Assembly (NCBI GenBank): GCA_015039465.1
Contig: MU130622.1
Span: 95,958-159,957, forward strand
Source of the DNA: Phlegmacium glaucopus
Lineage: Eukaryota > Basidiomycota > Agaricomycetes > Agaricales > Cortinariaceae
Direction: 5' to 3'
Length of the DNA: 64,000 nucleotides
Shown here: piece by piece, positions 55,622 to 64,000 of the stretch
Position numbering within the stretch: position 1 is the stretch's first letter
Layout of the letters: each line of letters begins with the position of its first letter
Notes under the pieces: model-generated
What the model was told of the DNA's origin: nothing
Databases searched by the model: none
Seen by the model: only the letters and a program-made list of their open reading frames with translations
Made by a program: the position numbers and the translations under genes

Positions 55622-56361
55622 ATGGCTTCGGGACACCGCTGGCAGGATCCCATAGGCCTTGAGACGATCAATGCGATTGTGAAGAAGATCGTACCAACAT
55701 GGATGAACGGTCTGCATGTGGTCCAGCTTGAACTTGTTTCTGGTATTCTGGATGGAAGAGATATGCTCTGCTGCACTGCAACTGGGGATGGAAAGTCAGC
55801 TGCCTTCATGATTCCCTGTCTAGTTCTTCTTGAATACAACAACAATCCTGAGGCATACCCCCATGGTCTTCCTACTCGAGCAAAGCCTATTGGGATTTTA
55901 ATCATACCAACCAAGGGTCTTGCAAATAATATTGTGTGCTCTTTTCCTCTTTTTTCTATCTATCACTCACAGCTTGCTAGGTTGGTGAACTGTCCAAACT
56001 GAACATATCTGGCTTCTCCTACTGTGCGGAAACCTTGACTGAGGCAAGGAAAACTGGGCTCCGCTTGGCACAGGAAATCAAGGAATGCATTTGGTGGCAG
56101 GTTGTGTGTGTGGACCCAGAGCATCTCTGTGACAAGGAATGGCGGGAAATTACTGAGGGCTCCACCTTTCGATCCAATGTTTTATTCGCGTGCGTTGACA
56201 AAGCTCATCTAATCAACTCTTGGGGGCTTGCTTTTCATCCAGCATTTAGGCTCATTGGAACTTTCTTGCGGGGCAGCTTTCCTTCGTCAATTTCTATTGT
56301 GGCTCTTACAGCAACTCTCAAACCTGGTTTACCAACTGAGCTTGGGTATTTCTTTGAATAA
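55622..56361 (+). CDS. RecQ-like DEAD/DEAH helicase, N-terminal half only
   Basis: Exons 55622-55933 and 55981-56361 (intron 47 bases, GTGTGC...GCTAG), 230 residues. Start MASGHRWQDPIGLETIN. Q-like and motif I region: LHVVQLELVSGILDGRDMLC then CTATGDGKSAAF (motif I A-T-G-x-G-K-S). Motif Ia-type IIPTKGLANNIVGELSKLNI. Motif II reads CVDKAHLINSWG, where RecQ has D-E-x-H: the glutamate is lysine. Motif III ALTATL is kept. The ORF then stops at YFFE, so helicase domain 2, RQC and HRDC are all missing (full RecQ proteins exceed 600 residues). With the E to K change it is unlikely to hydrolyse ATP. RecQ-like genes are often multiplied in mushroom genomes, sometimes near telomeres. Framed by inverted repeats. 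Confidence 0.75.
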
Positions 56362-56446
56362 GAATTGAATTCACGACTGTAGAGCAAGCAGTATATGTAT
56401 AAACACGTCAAGAATAGGGTGCCTGCAATGCAATATTTATGCGTTT

Positions 56447-56502
56447 TCAAAGTCCGAAGATTACATAACAACTTCCTGACATGGTTTTGGGGGCGCGGTA
56501 GA
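56447..56502 (-). repeat. Inverted repeat, right arm, flanking RecQ-like gene
   Basis: Reverse complement of 55432-55477 with an insert (TCAGGAAG-type) in the middle. The pair encloses about 970 bases containing the helicase fragment. No clear target duplication beyond the arms. Confidence 0.85.
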
Positions 56503-57127
56503 AACAGGACTACAGACAGCTGTGCCATCAAGAAGTAAGTACCCACCAGAGGTCATTTATGTCACTTTTCTTGCACTTGAGAGAGAGTAAATTTTTTTAA
56601 AGACCCTTATGGAATGGAGTTAAAAGTAGGGCATTATCATAGTACCAGATTATTCAAGGTAATAGGCTCAGGCCTCGGTTCTGAAGGGCCGCAAAAAACA
56701 AACAAAAACTGGACCCCCTTTCAAAGTCCCTCAGAGAAATTACAGAAGCCTCTTGTCTCCACCCTCTCTTGTAAATTCTTTTCACTCAACATGAAGTAGG
56801 GACCATGATGTAGGTAAGGGCATCTGCAAAACATGTTCCCAAATATATTTTTGACCCACCCTACTAAGAATCTAATAAATTTATTCCGTCAACTTTCCCA
56901 GGCATAATGACAATTGTAGCCTGGAGGCTGAAATTCCTGAGGAATGAAGGTCGCTAACATACTCCAGATAGATTCAGAAAAAGGGTATGTCAATCGTTGG
57001 ACCCCCTTGATTCCACATAACCAGATGGACATATCAATAGTAATAAAGTAGATAAGTACAACATAAGAAAGTAAAATGTCAGAATACTAATTAATAATAC
57101 ACACATTTCATTTAGTATTCAAAATGT
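56503..57127. other. Intergenic stretch, 3' flank of the MFS gene
   Basis: No gene seen. 57000-57127 is matched by the mirror block at 420-545, so the duplicated unit included this 3' flank. Confidence 0.6.
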
Positions 57128-59141
57128 TCATGGATTGCCCATGCCATCCGCTACTTTCTCTTTTTTCTGCATCACCCAAGCTTCATCAGTTACAGAATGA
57201 AGAGGTAATCCTTCCATCAAAAAAGTGCTTAATAACCCAAGCCCACATAAACCAGCTAGCACCTTCCATATCAATTGGAGACTTTGAACAAAAGCTTCTT
57301 GGACTTGAGTTTTCAAGGGTTCTTGAAGAGATGGTATTTGGGGTATCGCAGAGTAAATGATTTCGATTCCTTGTGGGAATTGAGATGTAAATTCCGTTGG
57401 AAGAAGTTGTTTTAGTTCGTTTTGTAGAATTGCGCCGCCAAGTGTTACGCCCCAAACCTAACACGATGTTAATAAATGTAGGAGACGGTAGATCAGAAGA
57501 ATGTATAAGTACCCCAGCGAACGATCGCAAGAAAGCGTAAAAGGCTAAAGCATGAGCAGTAGCTGAAACAGGCAATGAGGCTTGTATAGGAAATATTTGT
57601 GAGCCATAATTGAGTCTATTGTAATAAAACATTGAGCTGGGGGGAAAAATTGCTGATGAGGGACTACTCACCCAGCACCAACACCGAAGATGATAGAAAA
57701 TCCAACGGTTAGTGCGATAGGAGTATCCAAGTTGATGAAAGTCATTAAAGTCATCCCGATAATCTGCAACACCCAGCCCGTCCAAATCTGAGGACGATAT
57801 CGTTGGGTGAGCTTAACGGAAAACCCTGCAACAATGACAGCAGGCGTCATTGAACCAAGTCCCAATAGCAAGACACCTGAGTGAATCGGACTCGCGTCTT
57901 TGCATGCTTGGAAGTAGACAGGTAGATAGTCTTCCATCATCTTATTAGCAAAAAAAATTCGGTGAACAGATGTGTAACGTACAAGTGGCAGCGATGGTCG
58001 TTAACGGCAATATAAATGTCTGCAAATATCTGAGTAACAAACAAGGAAGTTCAGTAAATGTATGCGACGAGATTCTTTCTCCATCTCACCCGCTCAGGCT
58101 AGTCCGGTTGGAAATAACGAGGAATGGCACCTGATGTCCCATGATTATCAGCACGAAATATTTGACATAGAACCAAAAAATTGTACGTACGAGGGGAAAC
58201 TTGGCCAACAAAGCCTCGTAAGCAAAAAAGCCAACGAGGCCAACTAGTCCAATTATCAGAAGCACTAGGATTGTCGCTGACTGCCACGCCGCGTTCACAC
58301 CACCGCGTGTGAGACCGACTGTGATGACGGTTGTACTGGCCATTATCAGGAAATTACCGCTGATAGAGGGGAAGTGTCAATACTGTAGAAATTAAGAATA
58401 TAGAATCAACTGACATCCAATCCATGCGCAAGAGCTTCTCTTTAAATGTTCCTGGAGGCGTCGGTACATCGAGGAATAGAACAGCCAATATTGCGGACAC
58501 CCCGCAGAGCGGGAGATTGAGGTCTGTTATATACGTCAGGACGAAGGCAGCTAGGGATGTGTTAGTACCTACAAAATAGCCATCGCCACTGGCCCTCAGC
58601 TGACAATTTGCCACCTACAACGGGGCCGATGGCTGCAGCTATGCACCAAGTCCTGTTCGCCGCAAAAATTAGATAGATAAAAAATGAGGAAAGTAAACGC
58701 AACCCACAGTCCAATTACGCCCTGGTACGCACCGCGCTCTTCCAAAGTGACGAGATCGGAGAGGATAATTGATGCTAACGATAGGATGAGCCCACCGCCA
58801 AGACCTTGGACAGCGCGTCCAGCAATGAGCATAGTCATGCTTTGAGCAGCACCACACAGCGCACTTCCAAGGGCAAATAATGGGATCGCAATGAGTACTG
58901 CGGGCTTTCTGCCAAATAATTGTGCGATCCCACCGCTCAATGGAAGTATCGCAGAGGACGTGAGGGCATAAGCTACACCAACCCATACGAAGTCATTCCC
59001 TTGAAGGTCTGATACAATCGTAGGGAGCGCAGTAGATACAGCTGTGAGCTCGAGAGCGGATAAAAATAGAGTAAGACAAAGAGAGAGCAAAACAAGCCAG
59101 AAGCTGAGGCCTCGCCCATTATTCGTAGTTGTATCTTTCAT
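57128..59141 (-). CDS. MFS transporter, DHA2 (14-TM) drug:proton antiporter type
   Basis: Nine exons give 533 residues: 59141-58699, 58652-58573, 58523-58415, 58359-58191, 58130-58090, 58029-57983, 57930-57672, 57636-57513, 57457-57128, all introns GT..AG of 35-60 bases. Start MKDTTTNNGRGLSFWL. Motifs: LSALELTAVSTALPTIVSDL in TM1, GGIAQLFGRKPAVL (motif A region), AGRAVQGLGGGLILSLA (TM4 motif B), IAAAIGPVVGGKLSAEGQWR with WLFYLNLPLCG (motif C region, 14-TM family), YYLPVYFQACKDASP, FPIQASLPVSATAHA, VWGVTLGGAILQ. It sits in the plasma or vacuolar membrane and exports small molecules; the substrate cannot be told. No partner biosynthetic gene is adjacent. A diverged second copy of its 3' end is in the mirror block at the window start. 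Confidence 0.88.
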
Positions 59142-60139
59142 GATGCAAGAATCGCAAAGGTGGCCGACTTAGATACGTAGCACATAGTACCCATACTTAT
59201 AGAAAATCCCAGTGCAAGGTGAAGAAAGAGCGCAGATTTTTAGATCTTTGCCAAAGGCAGTGTGTTGTCATCATATTGAGATGCTGCCGCCATGATGGTT
59301 TCAAACTGCTTGATAAGTACTCCAAAAAAAAGTTGACTGTGGCAGCCTGCCAGATTCTAGAGCGCGACCGCGGTCATCGACACTGAGTAGGTCGCAATTG
59401 GACATGCATATGTTTTCTAAACACAATACGGCTAGTGGCGGCCACTACTTGTGGAAGTCGCTCTGATGCTAGGTGCTGACTAATCAGGCTTTTCACATTC
59501 CGCTTGGCCAACCGGCCTTCCGTCTAGACCCAACCTTTTCTGAGTGTCTCTAAAGCCGCTCCACGATGCGGCTTGCAATGGGTATATGCATATGAGAACA
59601 GACTGGAACGGATCACCGTCTACTTTCAAAATACGACTTGCTAAAATAAACCTTCACTGCATTCTGGAAATACACCAAACCTCCGCCATGAAATTAAAAA
59701 ATCGTTGATCGTTATTTTGATCCCGTGGTCCTGAACAGTGCTTTGTTTCTCTCGGCAACACCTTATCGGTTTCAAAAGGCTGTCAATAGTACCATCTGAT
59801 TCAACTACTATTACCCAGGTCCTACATACGTCTCAGTTAAATAAATCTTAGGGGGAGGACGAGGATCCGACATTCGCTCCGACCTCCAATCTTTCTTTGA
59901 ATCTGTTAAATGATAAACCGACGTAGCAAGGAGAGGGAAAGGTTTTCCAGACTGAACTTGTGTTTTAAGTGTCTAACTTGAAAGATCTGGATTGAGAGTA
60001 TGTGTATACTTCAAGAAGTACCAGAAGCTTGAGAAGCACCAGATGATTGAGAGTACTTACCATATGATTGAGAGTACATTGTGGGCTCAACCTAGCTCAT
60101 GGCTCACGGTGAAACTTCGGACATTTGATTAGATCTTTG
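59142..60139. promoter_or_regulatory. Divergent upstream region of MFS and CAB4-like genes
   Basis: About 1 kb between two divergent starts (59141 minus, 60140 plus), so it must hold both promoters. A TATA-like AAATACG and GATAAGT-type words are present but no site can be assigned. 60000-60075 contains short direct repeats of AGAAG and GATTGAGAGTA (three times). No RNA gene seen. Confidence 0.5.
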
Positions 60140-61392
60140 ATGTCTACCTTTCCTACTTCTCCAGAAATCGTGAACAATGCGCTTCTCTTGGCAACTCTTC
60201 CAAACCTCTCCGTCCCTTACTTCCTCACTCAGGTAATCGCCGGTGCGACAATCCATACGCGAAATCGCTTAGTCATAGTTCTCTTCTCCCGTCATTTCAA
60301 CGTTCGCCCAGCCTTCCCCTCCACTTTCCCTGAAATACAAGGTCTATCGCATACGAAATCATGGGATCCGGTTCAACGTATCCTCACCTTCACATATGTT
60401 CAAGCCACAAAAGTCGCTTGGGAAGCAAATAAAATAGAAATGCAGGTCGATGTACTGCTCAAAGGTCTCAATGAGGATTTGGAACAAGACTTGGGTAAAG
60501 ATATGGACATTGTATTCCGTGTCGGTGGTGGTATGTCAGTTGCACATGTATCCTCTCCATTCTCTTTTATTCAACACATACATCTTCAGATTCAATAGCT
60601 GTCCCCTTACCGGAATCTATCTCATTCTTGAGGCAGTCTTATCTGCCTGCTGGTGAACGAAATCCAGAAGAACAAACTATGACTACGGAAGGGACTCCAT
60701 CACCAACCGCTTCGAGTTTACCTCCTTTCTATCCTGTCAGCGTTATCGGCGGCACCTTTGACCATCTACATGCAGGTCACAAGATCTTATTATCTATGGC
60801 AGCCTATATCACCAGCCAGAAATTGATAGTAGGTATAACAGGTACGCAATAAAATTTGTCTCTCTCCTTGGAAGCTTTTTTCCTAATTGCGAGATCTTCT
60901 TTATATATATATAAAAGACGACGCACTTCTCCAGAACAAAGCCAACAAGGAGGTTCTAGAAAATCTTGACGTCCGAACTGGGCACGTAAGAAACTTCATA
61001 AACTTCTTCAAGCCATCCATTATCCCATACATCACCCCCATCGTCGACGTATACGGTCCAACAAGTTGGGATCCTAACATTCAAGCATTAGTGGTTAGTA
61101 AAGAAACCATCAGCGGCGCAGAAGCCAGTACGTCTTTTCCCTTCCTTCTCCTTACCCACTCCACAAAGATTAGAATTTTCTTACGCTACACACAGTTGCT
61201 TCACATCGACAAAAACACAACCTTCCTACCCTCCAACTCTTCCTTATCGACGTCATATCGGCTACTACAGCCAGTCTAGATCATGAAGACGCAGCTTGGC
61301 TCAAAAATAATAAATTGAGTAGTACTTTTATTCGTCAATGGATCGTGGATCAAGAAAAACAGAAGGAAGAGGAAGGGGAAGTTGTCCAATGA
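60140..61392 (+). CDS. CAB4: Pantetheine-phosphate adenylyltransferase (CoaD/CAB4-like)
   Basis: Four exons, 60140-60530, 60590-60841, 60918-61127, 61196-61392, give 349 residues with phase-consistent GT..AG introns (59, 76, 68 bases). Domain: SVIGGTFDHLHAGHKILLSM (GTFDxxHxGH nucleotidyltransferase signature, residues about 170-190), QKLIVGITDDALLQNKANKE, VYGPTSWDPNIQALVVSKET, ISGAEA, and C-terminal LDHEDAAWLKNNKLSSTFIR. It transfers AMP from ATP to 4-phosphopantetheine to make dephospho-CoA, the fourth step of coenzyme A synthesis in the cytosol. The N-terminal 150 residues are a eukaryote-type extension of unknown role. I chose the ATG at 60140; a TTG 15 bases upstream is in frame but unlikely. 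Confidence 0.88.
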
Positions 61393-62385
61393 CCGAGGTT
61401 TACATGCATTGTTTGAAAAGGGTTCACAGTTTATTTCGTATGGAACTTTTGTTGACTGTATGCTATCCATTTCTTGCTGCAGAGGATGATCGGATGAATG
61501 ATGGACCCGGACAATTATTTCGTTTCGTATTGCCACTGGCACATATATATTCCGGGGCCAACAAAACATGAATTTATCAATTTTTAAAAACAATGCAGTG
61601 AGTTCGGGAGATTTTGTGGGTCATATTAGGACTTGTGGTACCACGGGAGACTTGGGTACAATTTCAATTTTGTGATCCACTACCTGAGGCCCGATATTTT
61701 TTGAATGTCCGTCGAATTATACCAGTGCATTCCAACTGATTCCAGCCAACATGGATCAGCGCTCAACAGTAGGCGCCTGGGCTCTTTCTAGAATCTAAAC
61801 ATCTGTACAGACTTGGACGAAGTTTCAGCTTAATTTCCTTATTCTTTATTCGTCAATGGATCATGGATCATGAAAAAACAGAAGGAAGAGGAAGGGGAAG
61901 AGTTGTGCAATGTCGATTGTTTGGAAAAGGTTCACAGTTTATTTCGTAGGGAACTTTTGTCGACTGTATATGTCATCCGTTCCTGGCTGCAGAGGGGATC
62001 AATGATTGATTGACCCGGACAATTATTTCGTTTCGTATTGCCACTGGCACATATATATTTCGGGGGAGGGCGTTCTCCAACAAAACATGAATTTATCAAT
62101 TTTTAAAAAAAATGCAGTACTTAAAACGAGTTCGGGAGATTTTGTGGGTCAGTCATATTGGGACTTGTGGTACCACAGGAGATTTGGGTACAATTATATG
62201 ATCCAGTACTTACCTGAGGCCTGTATTTTTTGAATGTCCGTCGAATTATACCAGTGCATTCCAAATGATTCCAGCCATAGATCAGCGCTCAACAATAGGA
62301 GCCTGAGCGAGATATGGGCTCTTTTTTTAGAATGTAAACATCTGTACAGCAGACTGGACGAGTTTCATCTTAATTTCCTTATTCG
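61326..62385 (+). repeat. Tandem duplication of CAB4 3' end and flank
   Basis: Unit 1 from CTTTTATTCGTCAATGGATC (61326) and unit 2 from TCTTTATTCGTCAATGGATC (61843), each about 520-540 bases and 85-90 percent identical. Each contains the last 20-odd CAB4 codons, the word CCCGGACAATTATTTCGTTT, and ends near GCTTAATTTCCTTATT. Unit 2 has small indels, so the repeated coding end is not in frame with anything. No further gene seen. Confidence 0.8.
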
Positions 62386-62422
62386 GACAATTTTTTCCAC
62401 AAAGGCACCTCAACTCCTAACC

Positions 62423-63087
62423 ATGCGCATGGTGCGTTTCTAAAATCGCTATTCAAAACCAAGAACCCTCATATATCCATTTACAGCTTGAACAAGAAGA
62501 AGAGAATGACGAAACTGCAGAAGTTACTTGGGGTCAGTATTAGCTTAATTAAGGGATGAAAGCCAACCCCACAACATTTTTGAAAAACTGACTTTTGAAA
62601 GTTATCCAGAGGATCAACAACGAATTAATAGTTTTTCGAAATTGAATAATCGTATCAGGATAATCCAAGACAAACTTGGGGAACTCAAGGTAAAACAAAA
62701 AAATGAAAAGCGATTACTTCTTGTTCAAGTCGGTTTCTAATCATGTTCTTTCCCCATCGGTGTTTAGCAAGAAAAAGAGGCTCTTGATGATCTTTCAACA
62801 GAGCTAGAGCTCGCAGACGAGGACGACGAAGTTCTGTACGTCATTCATTCATTTGGTTTTTCCCTGATGGTTTTCCTTAGATCTGCCCATATAGTTACAA
62901 AGTTGGCGAAACATTCCTTCACATGCCTCAAACCCGTGCTCTGAAACGCTTAGAACAAGACCAATCTTTGATTGCTGAAAAAGTTGTTGGATTAGGAGTT
63001 CAAGCAGAGGAATGCGAGGTCGAGATGAAAGCACTCAAACTCGTTCTTTATGCCAAGTTTGGTAAAGCTATCAACTTGGATGAATGA
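62423..63087 (+). CDS. GIM3: Prefoldin subunit 4
   Basis: Five exons, 62423-62431, 62487-62532, 62610-62689, 62768-62835, 62895-63087, give 131 residues. The first exon codes only Met-Arg-Met. Visible are EDQQRINSFSKLNNRIRIIQ (N-terminal coiled coil), ELADEDDEVL with YKVGETFLHMP (beta hairpin) and LKLVLYAKFGKAINLDE (C-terminal coil with the L-Y-A-K-F-G-x-x-I-N-L signature of subunit 4). Prefoldin is a hexameric co-chaperone delivering unfolded actin and tubulin to the CCT chaperonin. Length is normal for the family (about 130). Its 5' side is only about 40 bases from the CAB4 tail duplication, so the promoter lies in duplicated sequence. Confidence 0.9.
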
Positions 63088-63189
63088 AAAAAGAAAAGAG
63101 AAAAAGAAAAAGAAAAAAAGTATGCTGGGAACCGAGGGGATGGGGATTTACAGATGATCATATCATTCCGACTTTCCAACGAAACGTAT

Positions 63190-63955
63190 CGTCTACACAC
63201 CAGTGTGTCTACTGGATGCTGAGCGCCGAGGGCTGTGACGAACAAAAGAATATACTTCATTAGGCTTTAAAATCCCATCTACATGTAACATCTGACGAGT
63301 GGCAAGCCAAGCTAACCTGCATCTTATCGCACGTTCAATAACCTCTGGCCATTTACCGCGTCTTACGTCAATTGTGTGCTCATTGCGAGATTGATACCGG
63401 ATCGGTACATGGAAAACTGCTTTTGATACAAGGGCATGGGGCTGAGTCTGCAAACCATAAGAAGTACAATGGAAATCGACAAGGAAACACCACCTCAAGG
63501 GGCTGCTACGTTATATGTCAAAACTGACTCGGGAAGTGCCTGTCTCCCCCCACCAAATCCAACAAATTATCCGAGGGTTGTTTCTCACTATCCGCAACGA
63601 ACTTCAACAGGTGCTCAAAGACCTCCGTTCGCTGAGTATACCTCGCTCCTGTTAACTGTGACTGTGGCTCTGGATGTGCATCTTCTCCTCGAATCATCGT
63701 TTCCAGAGGATCGACCATGTCCATGAGTCGTTGCGTGCTGCGTCCATTACTAAACTCTTCAGAATCTTCTTCTGCAATTTCATTAGTCCAAACTTCGCCT
63801 TCACTCCCTTCTTCTGGGTCTGCTCGAGATCGCTTCCTTGGTCTACTACTGTTCCCCCGTGAATTTTCATGTTCTAATGAAGTAGTAGCCGTGGAAGAGT
63901 TGGAAGAGTTGGATGAATGCGAAAGACGGTGGTGGTGGTAGGATGACGTCGACAT
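63190..63955 (-). CDS. Hypothetical Ser-rich protein, 5' part of gene
   Basis: Exon 1, 63955 to about 63545, starts MSTSSYHHHRLSHSSNSSNS, a poly-Ser/His head, with a basic patch RPRKRSRADPEEGSEGE that could be a nuclear signal. It then has EDSEEFSNGRSTQRLMDMVD and RTEVFEHLLKFVADSEKQPS, a helical region. A donor-like GTGGGG at about 63539 follows NLLDL. The next exon may lie at 63498-63230 (KWPEVIERAIRCRLAWLATR), but joining is uncertain. No domain recognised. Tail-to-tail with prefoldin. Confidence 0.5.
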
Positions 63956-64000
63956 TTTCTCTGTTGTGTGTGGAGGTACCGGTGCAGGAGCAAGCAGGTG

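Overview
The window looks like an accessory, transposon-rich stretch of a basidiomycete (Agaricomycetes-type) genome. The signs are short introns of about 45-80 bases with GT..AG ends, chromodomain Gypsy retrotransposons, Tad-like LINE fragments, a KDZ/Plavaka-type transposase, a FunK1 fungal protein kinase and a NACHT-WD40 NLR. No rRNA, tRNA or bacterial-type operon was seen.

Layout. 1-48 kb is almost entirely nested mobile elements. A minus-strand Gypsy element (Gypsy-B, 26522 down to 6367) is the outer shell. Into it went a 1.4 kb repeat (R1, 8041-9455), a CATCAGG-ended DNA element E (9636-22127) and a solo LTR (22129-22422). Inside E sit a complete chromovirus (Gypsy-A, 365-bp LTRs) and a hAT-like element. 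Gypsy-A itself carries a hAT-like element (13269-13609), a solo LTR (16657-17069), a TA-flanked mariner-like MITE (17445-18481) and an extra BTB/POZ-like ORF downstream of its chromodomain. From 26.5 to 31.5 kb lies a decayed KDZ/Plavaka-like transposase cut by two hAT-like insertions. From 31.5 to 43 kb come hAT-like F4 copies, a FunK1 kinase pseudogene split by a 1.2 kb palindromic element, and a Harbinger transposase between inverted F4 copies. From 43.4 to 46.3 kb runs a satellite of about 30 hairpin units.

48-64 kb is the genic end: a seven-exon NACHT-WD40 gene (minus) with a 7-bp duplication that breaks its frame, a hypothetical gene (minus), a truncated RecQ-like helicase (plus) framed by inverted repeats, a DHA2-type MFS transporter (minus, nine exons), CAB4-like pantetheine-phosphate adenylyltransferase (plus), prefoldin subunit 4 (plus) and a serine-rich hypothetical gene (minus). 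The last housekeeping genes suggest the edge of a conserved block.

The most striking observation is that two segments are written backwards without being complemented. 19162-20802, ending exactly at a 100-N gap, becomes sensible only when read in reverse order on the same strand: it then completes a 365-bp LTR to the base, restores a 5-bp target duplication for Gypsy-A and an 8-bp one for a hAT-like element. A second such segment, at least 52-545, is a mirror image of the 3' part of the MFS gene at 57.0-57.5 kb. No known DNA process does this, so both are most likely assembly or scaffolding errors, and any gene calls inside them are meaningless as written.
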